Made by a program: the position numbers and the translations under genes. Below are positions 1 to 11,818 of a stretch of 64,000 nt of DNA, piece after piece (positions within the stretch are counted from its first letter, which is position 1; the number at the start of each line of letters is the position of its first letter). Origin of the DNA: Agrobacterium tumefaciens (GTDB taxonomy: Bacteria > Pseudomonadota > Alphaproteobacteria > Rhizobiales > Rhizobiaceae); the NCBI GenBank assembly GCA_017744915.1, contig JAGIAH010000009.1:1-64000 (forward strand), in the 5' to 3' direction. Under the pieces are notes generated by a model. That model searched no databases, was not told where the DNA came from, and saw only the letters and a program-made list of their open reading frames with translations.

Positions 1-1896
<1,896 letters not shown>

Positions 1897-2134
1897 ATCT
1901 TGTCCTTGGTTGTGGCTGCCGCTCCGGCATCGTGCCGGCGGTGGCAGCGCTGTGACTCAATCACGGGCAAGACAGCGGGAGGCTTTCGACAAGCAAGCAT
2001 CCGGCAATCCTGCCCCATGACAGGTCTGCGGTTGAAAAAGGCGGCACCGGCCCATCCGGTTCACCCTAATCGTCCGGGGGCCACATCAGCGGCGAACGCC
2101 CGGAAATTCATGTGGCCTTCAAAAGGCCGGATAT
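1897..2134 (-). promoter_or_regulatory. rpsO-pnp intergenic region and pnp 5' leader
   Basis: About 240 bases without an ORF between the rpsO terminator and the pnp start. It contains GGCCTTC-AAAA-GGCC (from about 2114), which can form a short hairpin, and otherwise unstructured GC-rich DNA. In enterobacteria the pnp leader is an RNase III and PNPase autoregulation site. A similar role here is inference; no long perfect stem of that type was seen. Confidence 0.4.
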
Positions 2135-2168
2135 AAAAACCGGCGGGCATCGTTGCGAAACCCGCCGG
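2135..2168 (-). terminator. Intrinsic terminator after rpsO
   Basis: On the minus strand, just after the rpsO stop, an 8-bp GC stem (CCGGCGGG / CCCGCCGG) closes a 12-nt loop and is followed by TTTTTATAT. In related bacteria read-through from rpsO into pnp is common, so it may be only partly efficient. Confidence 0.85.
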
Positions 2169-2176
2169 AGAAGTTA

Positions 2177-2446
2177 TTAGCGGCGAATGCCGAGAGCACC
2201 GATCAGCTTGGTGTAACGGGCTTCGTCCTTCTTCTTCAGATAGTCGAGAAGCGAACGACGGCTCGAAACCAGCGTCAGAAGGCCACGACGGGAGTGGTTG
2301 TCCTTCTTGTGGTCCTTGAAGTGACCGGTCAGGTTGTTGATCCGCTCGGTCAGGATAGCAACCTGAACTTCCGGCGAACCGGTGTCGCCTTCCTTCGTGG
2401 CATATTCCTTGATGAGGGCGGCTTTGCGCTCTGCAGTAATCGACAT
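2177..2446 (-). CDS. rpsO: 30S ribosomal protein S15
   Basis: 89 residues, the normal S15 length. It starts [21 protein letters not shown] and carries the family signature [22 protein letters not shown], the 16S rRNA-binding region DHHSRRGL-type (here [11 protein letters not shown]) and [10 protein letters not shown]15 is a primary 16S rRNA binder in the 30S platform. A promoter candidate lies on the minus strand at 2549-2577 (TTTCAA, 17 bp, TATAGG), upstream of the start and downstream of truB, so rpsO can be transcribed separately from the infB operon. The start follows an AAAGGA ribosome site. Confidence 0.98.
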   Translation of the reverse strand: MSITAERKAALIKEYATKEGDTGSPEVQVAILTERINNLTGHFKDHKKDNHSRRGLLTLVSSRRSLLDYLKKKDEARYTKLIGALGIRR

Positions 2447-2548
2447 CGGACGATCCTTTCTGTTTTAAGGAAAAATGGGACGCCTAAAGCCGGGATGTCG
2501 TCCAGCTCTGGCCATTCAGCAGCATAGGCAAAGCCCAAGCTGGCGCTG

Positions 2549-2577
2549 CCTATAAACTATTCCGGGTGTAATTGAAA
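2549..2577 (-). promoter_or_regulatory. Candidate rpsO promoter
   Basis: Minus strand TTTCAA (2572-2577), a 17-bp spacer and TATAGG (2549-2554), giving a leader of about 95 nt to the rpsO ATG at 2446. Identified by eye only. Confidence 0.45.
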
Positions 2578-2609
2578 GAGGCGATTGACAGCGCCTCCCG
2601 AGCCTTGAT

Positions 2610-3557
2610 TTAGCCGAAAACACGCTTCGGCCGGAACTCGCCTTCGCCGATCTCGCCGATGGCGACCAGTTTGCCATGCGCGGTGGCATAGGCTTCCGGA
2701 TGATTGGCCGGAGCGTCACGCCCGCGCAGCAGGATGGGGTTGCCCATCTTCAGCCGGTGTGCCTGATCGTCGTTGATGATGAGGCGGGGAAGGGCGGACA
2801 GCGCCTCGGCCGTGTCGATCAGATAGGCGTCCAGCGCTTCCAGCCGTTCGTCGCGGTCTTCCATGGCTTCCAGCGCCGTCAGCGTTTCGAGCGGCACCAT
2901 CATCTCTTCGCCGAAGGGGGCGACCATGGTGCGGCGCAGTTCGGAGATATGGCCGAAGCAGCCGAGATCGCGGCCCATGTCGCGCGCCAACGCCCGCACA
3001 TAGGTGCCCTTGCCGCATTCCACTTCAAAATGCGCGGTATCGGCGTCGGGGCAGGCCAGCAGCGTCAGGCGATGGATTTCCACCTCGCGTGCGGGAATTT
3101 CCACCGTCTCGCCGTCACGTGCCAGATCATAGGCGCGCTCGCCGGCGATCTTGATTGCGGAAAACTGCGGCGGGGTCTGCATGATCACGCCGGTATAGTT
3201 GGGCAGAATATCGCGGATCGCCTGCTCGTTCGGGCGCTGGTCGGAGGAATCGATCACCTCGCCTTCCAGATCATCGGTCGCGCGTTGCTCGCCCCAGGTC
3301 ACGGTAAATTCGTAGATTTTTCGGCCGTCCATGACATAGGGCACGGTCTTGGTGGCGTCACCAAGCGCGATCGGCAGCATGCCGGAGGCGAGTGGATCAA
3401 GCGTGCCGGCGTGGCCGGCCTTCTGGGCGTTGAACAGCCACTTGATCTTGGAAACGGCCTCGGTGGAGCCGAAATCGAGCGGCTTGTCGAGGATGAGCCA
3501 ACCCGAAATCGGACGGCCCTTGGGTTTGCGGTTCTGCTGTTTGCGTGGTTTGGACAT
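2610..3557 (-). CDS. truB: tRNA pseudouridine-55 synthase
   Basis: Converts U55 in the T-loop of tRNAs to pseudouridine. 315 residues. A basic N-terminus ([16 protein letters not shown]) precedes [17 protein letters not shown]. The catalytic aspartate lies in [19 protein letters not shown] (about residues 48-66). Also visible are [21 protein letters not shown] and the RNA-binding [16 protein letters not shown] segment. The last gene of the rimP-nusA-ylxR-infB-rbfA-truB operon, it begins 3 nt after the rbfA stop. The C-terminus ([20 protein letters not shown]) is the short PUA-like tail common in proteobacteria. Confidence 0.98.
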   Translation of the reverse strand: MSKPRKQQNRKPKGRPISGWLILDKPLDFGSTEAVSKIKWLFNAQKAGHAGTLDPLASGMLPIALGDATKTVPYVMDGRKIYEFTVTWGEQRATDDLEGEVIDSSDQRPNEQAIRDILPNYTGVIMQTPPQFSAIKIAGERAYDLARDGETVEIPAREVEIHRLTLLACPDADTAHFEVECGKGTYVRALARDMGRDLGCFGHISELRRTMVAPFGEEMMVPLETLTALEAMEDRDERLEALDAYLIDTAEALSALPRLIINDDQAHRLKMGNPILLRGRDAPANHPEAYATAHGKLVAIGEIGEGEFRPKRVFG

Positions 3558-3560
3558 GCT

Positions 3561-3977
3561 TCAGTTCTGTTCGTCGTCTTTTTCGTTCGAAGATCCAAGA
3601 TCGCGCTGCACTTCGGGCGAACGCAGGAGCGCATCGATCTTCTGGTAATTGTCGAAACTCGTATCGTCGCGGAAACGCAGTTCCGGCATGTATTTCATCT
3701 GCCGAAGCTGCGGGCCGAGGCGGCCGCGCATGTATTTTGCATGGCGGTTGAGCGCGGTGATGATGCCGGTGTGATCGGCAACGCCGAGCGGCGTCACATA
3801 AGCGGTGGCGATCTTGAGATCGGGTGACATACGCACTTCCGAAATGGAAATGACGGTGCTTTCGATCAGATCGTCGCGGACTTCACCGCGCTGGAGAATT
3901 TGGGTCAGGGCGGCGCGCACCTGTTCGCCGACGCGCAGCATGCGTTGCGAAGGGGCCGATGATGTAGCTTTTGCCAT
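3561..3977 (-). CDS. rbfA: Ribosome-binding factor A
   Basis: 138 residues of single KH-type fold. RbfA binds the pre-30S subunit and assists 16S 5'-end maturation, chiefly in the cold. Visible signatures are [17 protein letters not shown] near the N-terminus, [19 protein letters not shown], the [23 protein letters not shown] block, and [10 protein letters not shown]. The acidic C-terminal tail ([10 protein letters not shown]) is typical of alphaproteobacterial copies. It lies between infB and truB in the conserved operon. Confidence 0.97.
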   Translation of the reverse strand: MAKATSSAPSQRMLRVGEQVRAALTQILQRGEVRDDLIESTVISISEVRMSPDLKIATAYVTPLGVADHTGIITALNRHAKYMRGRLGPQLRQMKYMPELRFRDDTSFDNYQKIDALLRSPEVQRDLGSSNEKDDEQN

Positions 3978-4052
3978 GGGTTATGCCTCAAACGGAGCGA
4001 GCGCCGGTAAGCCGGCGCCCGACAGTAAATTCCTGTTTTGCGGCGAGAACGC

Positions 4053-6785
4053 TTAGAGCGTTCTCGTGATGTGTTCGACGCGGAAGCACTCGATGGTGTC
4101 GCCGGCGCGAATGTCTTCGTAGTTTTCGAAAGCCATGCCGCATTCCTGACCGACCGGCACTTCCGAGACTTCGTCCTTGAAGCGCTTGAGGGTCTTGAGC
4201 TTGCCTTCGTGGATGACGACGTTGTCGCGCACCAGACGGACACCCGCACCACGTTCCACCTTGCCCTCGACGACGCGGCAACCTGCGACCTTGCCGACCT
4301 TCGTGATGTTGAACACCTCGAGGATTTCGGCATTGCCGAGGAATGTCTCGCGACGTTCCGGCGAAAGCAGGCCAGACATCGCCGCCTTCACGTCATCCAC
4401 CAGATCGTAGATGATGTTGTAGTAGCGGATCTCGATGCCGGCGCGTTCGGACGCCGTGCGTGCCTGTGCGTTGGCGCGAACGTTGAAGCCGATGATCGCG
4501 GCGTTGGAGGCCTCGGCAAGCGAGATATCCGATTCCGTGATGGCACCAGCGCCCGAGTGAACGATACGAGCACGGACTTCGTCGGTGCCGAGCTTGTCGA
4601 GCGAAGCGATAATGGCTTCGACCGAACCCTGCACGTCTGCCTTGATGACCAGCGGGAATTCCTTCATTCCCGAAGTCTGCAACTGGCTCATCATCTGTTC
4701 CAGCGAACCGCGCTGGCCCGTCTGACGTGCGACAGCCTTGTCGCGTGCCAGACGCTGGCGGTACTCGGAAATCTCGCGAGCACGGCTTTCGTTTTCGACA
4801 ACCGCGAAACGGTCACCGGCAGATGGCGTGCCGGAAAGACCGAGAATCTCGACAGGCATAGCCGGACCGGCTTCCTTGACGTGTTCACCCTTGTCGTTGA
4901 CGAGGGCGCGAACGCGACCCCACTGGTCGCCGGCCACGATGATCTGACCAGGCTTCAGCGTACCCTTCTGTACGAGAACCGTAGCGACGGCACCACGGCC
5001 GCGGTCAAGTTCCGCTTCGATGACGGTACCTTCTGCGGTACGGTTCGGATCTGCCTTGAGGTCGAGAATTTCAGCCTGCAGCAGGATCGCTTCAAGCAGT
5101 TTGTCGAGACCAAGCTGTTTCTTGGCGGAGACTTCCACGTCAAGCACTTCACCGCCCATCGATTCCACGAAGACTTCGTGCTGCAAGAGCTGCTGGCGAA
5201 CCTTTTCAGGGTTTGCTTCGTGCTTATCGATCTTGTTGATCGCCACGACGATCGGAACACCCGCTGCCTTGGCATGGTTGATGGACTCGATCGTCTGCGG
5301 CATCACGCTGTCGTCGGCGGCGACCACCAGAACGGCGATATCCGTCGCCTGCGCACCACGGGCACGCATGGCCGTGAAGGCGGCGTGGCCGGGGGTGTCG
5401 ATGAAGGTGATCTTCTGACCGTTCTTTTCGACCTGATAGGCACCGATATGCTGGGTGATACCACCGGCTTCGCCTGCGACCACATTCGCCTGGCGAATGG
5501 CGTCGAGCAGTGAGGTCTTGCCGTGGTCGACGTGGCCCATGATCGTGACAACCGGCGGACGCGGCAGCATTTCGCCTTCGTCGTCTGCCTGGTTGAAGAT
5601 GCCTTCTTCCACGTCGGATTCGGAAACGCGCTTGACGGTGTGGCCGAATTCGACCGCGATCAGTTCCGCCAGATCGGCGTCGATCACGTCGCCCGGCTTC
5701 ATCATCTGGCCTTCCTTCATCAGGAACTTGATGACGTCGACAGCACGTTCGGACATGCGCTGCGACAGTTCCTGAATGGTGATGGTTTCCGGCAGGATCA
5801 CTTCGCGCATAACCTTTTCACGGGTTTCCTGCATCTGGCTGCGGCGGAATTTTTCCTGCCGGCGACGCATGGATGCCATGGAGCGGCCGCGCGGCGTGCC
5901 GTCTTCATCCAGATTGGACGAGGTGACGGTGAGCTTGCCGCGACGGCGTTCTTCTTCCGTCTTCAGGCGTGCAGCGGGCTTTGCCGGCGCAGGTGCGGCG
6001 ACCTTGCCACGGACCGGAAGATTGCCACGGCGCGCACCGCGATCATCCTCGTCGTCACCATCGGTACGGCGACCGCGCGGAGCTGCGGTTTCGGGAGTGG
6101 TGCGGGCAGGGGCGGCGGCGGGCTGAGGACGAGCCTCGGCGCGCGGCGCCGGCTGAGCGGCGGCAGCCGGTTTTTCAGCGGCTGGTTCGGATTTCGTTTC
6201 CACGACCGGCTGGCTTGCCGCCACCTTGGCGGCTTCGGCCTCTTCGGCGGCACGGCGTGCAGCCTCTTCCTTTTCAGCGGCGATGCGGCGCTCTTCTTCC
6301 ACCTTGCGGCGCGCTTCGTCTTCGGCACGCTGTTTGGCTTCGATTACGTCGCGGGCCTGCGCTTCCATCAGCGCGCGGCGGCGGGCTTCCATCTCGCCGG
6401 CGGACAGATCGTGCAGGACGTTGCCGCGCGGACGCTCAGGCTGGCGCTGCTGTGGCGCGGACGAGCCGGGACGCTGCTGCGACTGGGAGGAACCCGGACG
6501 CTGCTGCTGGCTGCTCGGCTGGTGGACGCGCGGCTGCGGAGCCTGCGGACGCGGTGCCGCGGGGGCAGGGGCGGCCGGCTTCGAAGCGGGTGCTGCAACC
6601 GAATGAACCTGCTTCTCGTCTTCAGGTCGATGGGGGCGGCGCTTGCGTGTTTCCACGACAACCGCATTGGTGCGACCTCGACCCATATCCTGCCGCACGG
6701 TGCCCTGATTCATCCCGCCCGGTTTCAGGGTAAGAGTCTTCTTGGCCGGCGCATTGAGTGTCTTGTCGTCGTTGTTGTCGGTCAT
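4053..6785 (-). CDS. infB: Translation initiation factor IF-2
   Basis: GTPase that delivers initiator tRNA to the 30S subunit. 910 residues, at the long end for the family because of an extended N-terminal region (about residues 1-330) rich in Ala, Pro, Arg and Glu: a Gln/Ser/Pro/Arg stretch, then a charged coiled-coil segment with [19 protein letters not shown]. The IF2_N domain ([27 protein letters not shown]) follows. The GTPase domain starts near residue 415, with G1 [10 protein letters not shown]3 DTPGHAAF and G4 NKID. Domains II-IV end in [19 protein letters not shown]. Central gene of the rimP-truB operon; rbfA begins 75 nt downstream. Confidence 0.98.
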   Translation of the reverse strand: MTDNNDDKTLNAPAKKTLTLKPGGMNQGTVRQDMGRGRTNAVVVETRKRRPHRPEDEKQVHSVAAPASKPAAPAPAAPRPQAPQPRVHQPSSQQQRPGSSQSQQRPGSSAPQQRQPERPRGNVLHDLSAGEMEARRRALMEAQARDVIEAKQRAEDEARRKVEEERRIAAEKEEAARRAAEEAEAAKVAASQPVVETKSEPAAEKPAAAAQPAPRAEARPQPAAAPARTTPETAAPRGRRTDGDDEDDRGARRGNLPVRGKVAAPAPAKPAARLKTEEERRRGKLTVTSSNLDEDGTPRGRSMASMRRRQEKFRRSQMQETREKVMREVILPETITIQELSQRMSERAVDVIKFLMKEGQMMKPGDVIDADLAELIAVEFGHTVKRVSESDVEEGIFNQADDEGEMLPRPPVVTIMGHVDHGKTSLLDAIRQANVVAGEAGGITQHIGAYQVEKNGQKITFIDTPGHAAFTAMRARGAQATDIAVLVVAADDSVMPQTIESINHAKAAGVPIVVAINKIDKHEANPEKVRQQLLQHEVFVESMGGEVLDVEVSAKKQLGLDKLLEAILLQAEILDLKADPNRTAEGTVIEAELDRGRGAVATVLVQKGTLKPGQIIVAGDQWGRVRALVNDKGEHVKEAGPAMPVEILGLSGTPSAGDRFAVVENESRAREISEYRQRLARDKAVARQTGQRGSLEQMMSQLQTSGMKEFPLVIKADVQGSVEAIIASLDKLGTDEVRARIVHSGAGAITESDISLAEASNAAIIGFNVRANAQARTASERAGIEIRYYNIIYDLVDDVKAAMSGLLSPERRETFLGNAEILEVFNITKVGKVAGCRVVEGKVERGAGVRLVRDNVVIHEGKLKTLKRFKDEVSEVPVGQECGMAFENYEDIRAGDTIECFRVEHITRTL

Positions 6786-6887
6786 TCCGTTCCCGTTCCT
6801 TCGGACGAGAACCGGATGACGTCCATCAGGTCTCGTCGTTCAATTGCTGCATCGGAACGCGGCGACCGTTGATGTCGGTTAACCGCG

Positions 6888-7589
6888 TCATTGTTCTGTC
6901 CGGGCAGCGTCGCGTTCCGCCTGAGATTGGCCGCCAAGGCGGTACCGCTCAAGCATCGTTGCGCGCTTCACTACACCCTCACCCGCCTGCCCTGCAAGCG
7001 CGCAGGCATGGATAAAAGCATTCTGGCCCATCAACTCGTCCATTTCGGCTCCGCTGAAGAGCCGGAAGGACGGAATTTCATTGCCGGCATCGCTGCCGAG
7101 CGCCCAGGCCTTGCGAGCCTGGTCCAGTTTTCTCACGCCGTCGGCCGCGGCATCGGTCGCGTGGAACACGGCAATCGCGTTCCCGGACCGGACGGCGGCA
7201 TCGACTTTCATCGCGCCGCTGATGAACTGGCCGGCTTTTCGCGCCATGTTCATCATCCCGGCAAGCTGTTGCGCCATCAGCCGGTCGAGAAGAGCGAGAA
7301 GCTCCGGCCCGGCCTTGACGTCACGTTTGAGAGCCCGCGCGAAGAGCTTCTTCGCGATGGCCTTCTCGATCAGGGCGCGCTCGGGTGTCACCCAGCAGCC
7401 GCGCCCCGGCAATTGGCGTTTCAGATCCGGAACGACACCGCCGTCCGGGCCTGCGACGAAGCGGATCAACTCATCCGGCGATCCGCTCTGCCGTGTCACA
7501 ATGCACATACGTCCATTGACGTCGCCCTTGATCCGCCCGTCGTCATCCGTCTCGGGCAGATCGTCCGGCTCATGCGCCTGCGATATCAT
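6888..7589 (-). CDS. YlxR-type RNA-binding protein with C-terminal L7Ae-like domain
   Basis: 233 residues. The N-terminal half is a DUF448/YlxR domain: MCIVTRQSGSPDELIRFV, then the PGRGCWVTPE signature. The C-terminal half (GMMNMARKAGQFISGAMKVDAAVRSG) resembles an L7Ae/L30e nucleic-acid-binding fold. Two-domain versions are common in Alphaproteobacteria; Firmicutes carry the domains as separate genes (ylxR, ylxQ) at the same locus. Its start overlaps the nusA stop by 4 nt, indicating translational coupling. YlxR proteins have been linked to RNase P and to transcription control in other bacteria; the role here is inferred from family and operon. Confidence 0.93.
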   Translation of the reverse strand: MISQAHEPDDLPETDDDGRIKGDVNGRMCIVTRQSGSPDELIRFVAGPDGGVVPDLKRQLPGRGCWVTPERALIEKAIAKKLFARALKRDVKAGPELLALLDRLMAQQLAGMMNMARKAGQFISGAMKVDAAVRSGNAIAVFHATDAAADGVRKLDQARKAWALGSDAGNEIPSFRLFSGAEMDELMGQNAFIHACALAGQAGEGVVKRATMLERYRLGGQSQAERDAARTEQ

Positions 7590-9202
7590 TCCTGTTCGGC
7601 GGTATCCGCCTCCTCGGCAGCTTCCGCATCGGCTTCCTGTTCGGAAGCGAGCTCTTCAGCGGTGATCCAGCCTGCGAGAAGACGAGCCTGCACCACCATG
7701 TTCTCGGCTTCGACGCGCGAAACATCGAGCTTGGAGAAGATGCCTTCGAACTTCTTCGTCTCGCCGTCCTTGCGCTCGCTCCAGCCAACCAGATCGTCCG
7801 CTGCACAGCCGGCAAAGTCCTCGATGGTCTTGATGCCGTCTTCGCCGAGCGCGACCATCATCTGCGAGGTCAGGCCGTCGATCTGGCGCAGTTCGTCGGC
7901 AACGCCGAGTTCCTTGCGCTTGGCGTCCATTTCGGCTTCCAGGCGTTCCAGATATTCGCGGGCGCGGGTCTGGATTTCATCGGCGGTGTCTTCGTCGAAG
8001 CCGTCGATCGAGGAAATTTCATCGAGATCGACATAGGCCAGTTCTTCGACCTGCGCGAAGCCTTCCGAAGCCAGAACCTGGCCGACCATTTCGTCGACGT
8101 CGAGCGCTTCCATGAAGAGTGCCGTGCGCTCGTTGAATTCCTTCTGGCGACGCTCGGATTCTTCCTGCTCGGTCATGATGTCGATATCCCAGCCGGTCAG
8201 CTGCGATGCCAGACGCACGTTCTGACCGCGGCGGCCGATGGCGAGCGACAGCTGCTCGTCGGGAACAACCACTTCGATACGCTCGGATTCTTCATCCAGA
8301 ACGACCTTGGCGACTTCCGCCGGCTGCAGGGCGTTGACGATGAAGGAAGCCGGTTCCTGGCTCCACGGAATGATATCGATCTTTTCGCCCTGGAGTTCGC
8401 CGACAACGGCCTGAACGCGCGAACCACGCATACCGACGCAGGCGCCGACCGGATCGATCGACGAGTCGTTGGAGATGACCGCGATCTTGGCGCGCGAACC
8501 GGGGTCACGGGCAACCGACTTGATCTGGATGATACCGTCGTAGATTTCCGGAACTTCCATGGTGAAGAGCTTCACCATGAACTGCGGATGGGTACGCGAC
8601 AGGAAAATCTGCGGGCCGCGCTGTTCGCGGCGAACGTCGTAGACATAGGCGCGAACGCGGTCGCCATAACGCATGTTTTCGCGCGGGATCATCTCGTCGC
8701 GACGGATGATGCCTTCGCCACGGCCGAGATCGACAATGACATTGCCATATTCGACGCGCTTGACGGTGCCGTTGACGATTTCGCCGATGCGGTCCTTGAA
8801 CTCGTCATACTGGCGGTCGCGCTCGGCTTCGCGCACCTTCTGCACGATGACCTGCTTGGCGGACTGGGCGGCGATACGGCCGAAATCCATCGGCGGCAGC
8901 GGATCGGCGATGAAGTCGCCGAGCTTGGCGTCGGGGTTGCGGTCGCGGGCCAGCTCAAGCGGGATCTGGGTCGAATAGTCCTCAGCGGCCTCGACAACTT
9001 CCAGAAGACGCTGCAGGCGGATTTCGCCGGTCTTGGAGTTGATGTCGGCGCGGATGTTGGTTTCCGAACCATAGCGCGAGCGGGCGGCTTTCTGGATAGC
9101 GTCAGCCATTGCGGCAAGCACGATTTCGCGGTCGATGACCTTTTCGCGCGCCACAGCATCGGCGATCTGCAGAAGCTCAAGCCGGTTAGCACTCACTGCC
9201 AT
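7586..9202 (-). CDS. nusA: Transcription termination/antitermination factor NusA
   Basis: 538 residues. Binds RNA polymerase and modulates pausing, intrinsic termination and rRNA antitermination. Domains in order: N-terminal polymerase-binding domain (from RLELLQIADAVAREKVIDRE), S1 domain (GEIVNGTVKRVEYGNVIVDLG), KH1/KH2 (PVGACVGMRGSRVQAVVGEL; LAIGRRGQNVRLASQLTGWD), then a C-terminal acidic region with two helix-hairpin-helix-like units (IDGFDEDTADEIQTRA; DGIKTIEDFAGCAADDLVG). Second gene of the operon after rimP. The leader terminator upstream of rimP makes NusA autoregulation plausible, but this is not shown by the sequence. Confidence 0.97.
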   Translation of the reverse strand: MAVSANRLELLQIADAVAREKVIDREIVLAAMADAIQKAARSRYGSETNIRADINSKTGEIRLQRLLEVVEAAEDYSTQIPLELARDRNPDAKLGDFIADPLPPMDFGRIAAQSAKQVIVQKVREAERDRQYDEFKDRIGEIVNGTVKRVEYGNVIVDLGRGEGIIRRDEMIPRENMRYGDRVRAYVYDVRREQRGPQIFLSRTHPQFMVKLFTMEVPEIYDGIIQIKSVARDPGSRAKIAVISNDSSIDPVGACVGMRGSRVQAVVGELQGEKIDIIPWSQEPASFIVNALQPAEVAKVVLDEESERIEVVVPDEQLSLAIGRRGQNVRLASQLTGWDIDIMTEQEESERRQKEFNERTALFMEALDVDEMVGQVLASEGFAQVEELAYVDLDEISSIDGFDEDTADEIQTRAREYLERLEAEMDAKRKELGVADELRQIDGLTSQMMVALGEDGIKTIEDFAGCAADDLVGWSERKDGETKKFEGIFSKLDVSRVEAENMVVQARLLAGWITAEELASEQEADAEAAEEADTAEQE

Positions 9203-9265
9203 TTTTCTGTCTCCGTAAGTCGCAAGTTGCGTTGGTCGCCCTCATTTTCGGGCTTTACGTTGGAA

Positions 9266-9862
9266 TTAGTCTTCGTCTGCTTCGTCTTCGTCGTTCTGGT
9301 TTGCGGCGGCGGCCTTTGCCGCCTTGTCTGCCCGCAGCGCATCACGAATAAGGTCGTCCGTCAGAATGAGCTTCGCATCGGAAAGCGCGCTGAACGGAAT
9401 GATGACTGTCGGCTCTTCGCCATAGGCGATCTGGTCGCGTTCCAGCTTGAAGCCATCCGCATCGACCTCGACGATCTTGCCGCGAAACCGCTTGCGGTTC
9501 TCGACCAGAATGGAGGTCTCGACCTTCACCAGATGACCCTGCCAGCGGGTGAAATCCGATTTGCGAACCATCGGCCGGTCGATGCCGGGCGAGGAAACTT
9601 CGAGATGATACGCTTTATCGACCGGATCTTCCACATCAAGAACCGGTGAAATCGCCATCGAGATGGCTTCACAGTCCTGAACGGTCATCGTTCCGTCTTC
9701 CCGCTCGGCCATCACCTGCAGCGTCATGCCGTTCTGGTTGGAGAGCCGCACGCGCACCAGAAGATATCCCATGCCCGTCAGAATAGGCTCGATGATCTCG
9801 GCAATGCGCTGGTCGATGCCCGTTTCGGTTATCAGTCGCGGTTCATGTGCGGTGTCTGCCAT
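9266..9862 (-). CDS. rimP: Ribosome maturation factor RimP
   Basis: 198 residues. Needed for 30S subunit maturation. Visible features are the N-terminal alpha/beta domain ([34 protein letters not shown]), the central [18 protein letters not shown] signature that defines the family, and the Sm-like C-terminal barrel ([29 protein letters not shown]). A charged Asp/Glu tail ([11 protein letters not shown]) ends the protein. First gene of the nusA-infB operon; its start lies about 115 nt downstream of the predicted transcription start. Confidence 0.96.
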   Translation of the reverse strand: MADTAHEPRLITETGIDQRIAEIIEPILTGMGYLLVRVRLSNQNGMTLQVMAEREDGTMTVQDCEAISMAISPVLDVEDPVDKAYHLEVSSPGIDRPMVRKSDFTRWQGHLVKVETSILVENRKRFRGKIVEVDADGFKLERDQIAYGEEPTVIIPFSALSDAKLILTDDLIRDALRADKAAKAAAANQNDEDEADED

Positions 9863-9923
9863 CTGGCCTTCCGGTCTTTAGATTTTCACCGGGCACTCAG
9901 CCCGTGGTTTCCGGTTCGCCTAA

Positions 9924-9956
9924 CGAAAAAGAGCGGAGCCTTGCGGCCCCACTCTT
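9924..9956 (-). terminator. Intrinsic terminator/attenuator in rimP-nusA operon leader
   Basis: On the minus strand AAGAGTGGGGCC and GGCTCCGCTCTT form a 12-bp stem (two G-U pairs) with a GCAA tetraloop, followed by TTTTTCGTT. It lies inside the leader, downstream of the predicted start near 9978 and about 60 nt before the rimP ATG. A terminator between a promoter and its first gene is the signature of attenuation. A second hairpin (CAC-GGGC / GCCC-G-GTG, about 9889-9909) follows. Confidence 0.8.
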
Positions 9957-9984
9957 CATCAAGCGATCAAGAATTTCAGGGGTC

Positions 9985-10013
9985 ATATAGACCCATCGGG
10001 GCAGGATTGCAAG
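9985..10013 (-). promoter_or_regulatory. Predicted promoter of the rimP-nusA-infB operon
   Basis: Minus strand CTTGCA (10008-10013), exactly 17 bp, CTATAT (9985-9990). This matches the alphaproteobacterial housekeeping consensus closely. Predicted start is about 9978. The 288-bp gap 9863-10150 otherwise holds the leader hairpins and the upstream region of the divergent MFS gene. Confidence 0.7.
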
Positions 10014-10150
10014 GTTTTCGCGGGCGGTCTCGCCCGGGGCGTGGCTCCGGCCATATTTTCACCCTTACCGTGTCGGAAAGGCTGGCATGAATTCCGGCAC
10101 TGTCTATAGTTGCCGTTTGATAGATCGCAGTTGCATCAAGTGGACAGAGC

Positions 10151-11779
10151 GTGCCTGACCGTAAATCGCCACTCGCGCCTTTAAGGCATTTGACTTACAG
10201 ACGAATCTGGTTCGCGAGCCTTGCCTCGAATTTCGGCGGATTGATCCAGGCGGTGGGTGCCGCATGGATGATGACCTCGCTTTCCAGTTCGGAAAACATG
10301 ATTGCGCTGGTGCAGGCTTCCACCTCTTTGCCGATCATGCTGTTCTCGCTGATCTCAGGCGCGCTGGCCGATAGTTTCGACCGCCGCCGCATCATGATTT
10401 CGGCACAGCTTCTGATGCTGACGGCCTCCGTGCTGCTCACCGTGTTTGCGTGGTCGGGCTGGCTCACGCCCTGGCTGCTGCTCTTCTTCACCTTCATGAT
10501 CGGCTGCGGTACGGCGCTCAACAATCCGTCCTGGCAGGCTTCGGTCGGCGAAATGGTACCGCGCGAGGATTTGCCGGCCGCCGTGACGCTGAACAGCGTC
10601 GGCTTCAACATCACCCGCAGTGTCGGCCCGGCCATCGGCGGTATCATCGTTGCGGCTGCCGGTGCTGCGGCTGCGTTTTTCGTCAATGCGCTGAGCTATT
10701 TCACCCTGATCTACGCTTTGTTTCGCTGGCAGCCGCCCAAATATGCCTCGATCCTGCCGCGCGAGCAGCTTCCTGCCGCCATCTCGGCCGGCATGCGTTA
10801 TGTGGCGATGTCGCCTAATATCGGCAAGGTTCTGGTGCGCGGCTTCCTCTTTGGCCTTTCCGCCAGCGCCATCCTTGCTCTCATGCCCATTGTCGCCCGC
10901 GATCTGGTCGAGGGTGGGCCCTTGACCTATGGCGTCATGCTGGGCGCCTTCGGCGTCGGCGCCATCGGCGGCGCGCTGGTCAGTGCGAGACTGCGTGAAG
11001 TCCTGTCCAGCGAATGGATTGTGCGGGTCGCCTTTTTAGGTTTTGCCTTCAGCGCCGGTGTAACGGCGGTCAGCACCAGTTCGATCATCACTTCGCTGGT
11101 TCTGACCATTGCCGGCGCCTGCTGGGTTCTGGCGCTTTCTCTCTTCAACACTATCGTCCAGCTTTCCACCCCGCGCTGGGTGGTGGGTCGCGCGCTTTCG
11201 CTTTACCAGACGCTGACCTTTGGCGGCATTGCGGTCGGCAGCTGGCTGTGGGGTGAGCTAGCGGAAGATTACGGCATTTCCTATTCGCTGCTCTGTTCCT
11301 GCGTGCTGATGCTGCTCGGCGTCGTCGTCGGCCTCAAGCTCGCCATGCCGGCCTTCGCTTCGCTCAATCTCGATCCGCTCAATCGTTTCGTGGAACCGCC
11401 GCTGAGGCTCGATATCAAGCCGCGCAGCGGGCCAATCGCCATTCTCATCGATTATGAAATCCATGACGAGGATCTGGGCGAATTCCTGCCGCTGATGGCC
11501 GAGCGCCGCCGCATCCGCCTCCGCGACGGTGCGCGCAACTGGAACCTGATGCGCGATCTCGAAAACCCCGATATCTGGACGGAAAGCTACCATGTGCCGA
11601 CATGGGTGGAATATGTCCGCCACAACCACCGCCGCACCCAGGCGGATGCGGAGACCTGGGACCGGCTGCTCGAGCTTCACCGCGGCAACACGCGGCCGCG
11701 CGTGCACCGGATGATTGAACGGCAGACCATTCCACCGACCGATGATATTTTTCATAAGCCGCATACCGACCAGCATTGA
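10151..11779 (+). CDS. MFS exporter with extra C-terminal cytoplasmic domain
   Basis: 542 residues, GTG start. The first about 400 residues form a 12-helix major facilitator of the EntS/MFS_3 drug-efflux type: FASLASNFGGLIQAVGAAWMMTSL opens helix 1, a basic DSFDRRRIMI loop lies between helices 2 and 3, and NNPSWQASVGEMVPREDLPAAVTLN is the characteristic MFS_3 stretch. About 125 further residues (from RLDIKPRSGPIAILIDYEI) form a soluble domain with alternating strands and helices that resembles the ferredoxin-like antibiotic-biosynthesis-monooxygenase fold appended to related transporters. Substrate unknown. Transcribed divergently from rimP. Confidence 0.88.
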   Translation: MPDRKSPLAPLRHLTYRRIWFASLASNFGGLIQAVGAAWMMTSLSSSENMIALVQASTSLPIMLFSLISGALADSFDRRRIMISAQLLMLTASVLLTVFAWSGWLTPWLLLFFTFMIGCGTALNNPSWQASVGEMVPREDLPAAVTLNSVGFNITRSVGPAIGGIIVAAAGAAAAFFVNALSYFTLIYALFRWQPPKYASILPREQLPAAISAGMRYVAMSPNIGKVLVRGFLFGLSASAILALMPIVARDLVEGGPLTYGVMLGAFGVGAIGGALVSARLREVLSSEWIVRVAFLGFAFSAGVTAVSTSSIITSLVLTIAGACWVLALSLFNTIVQLSTPRWVVGRALSLYQTLTFGGIAVGSWLWGELAEDYGISYSLLCSCVLMLLGVVVGLKLAMPAFASLNLDPLNRFVEPPLRLDIKPRSGPIAILIDYEIHDEDLGEFLPLMAERRRIRLRDGARNWNLMRDLENPDIWTESYHVPTWVEYVRHNHRRTQADAETWDRLLELHRGNTRPRVHRMIERQTIPPTDDIFHKPHTDQH

Positions 11780-11818
11780 GAGGTGATAGGCAAAAGGGGG
11801 CGATGGCTTGCAGCACCC

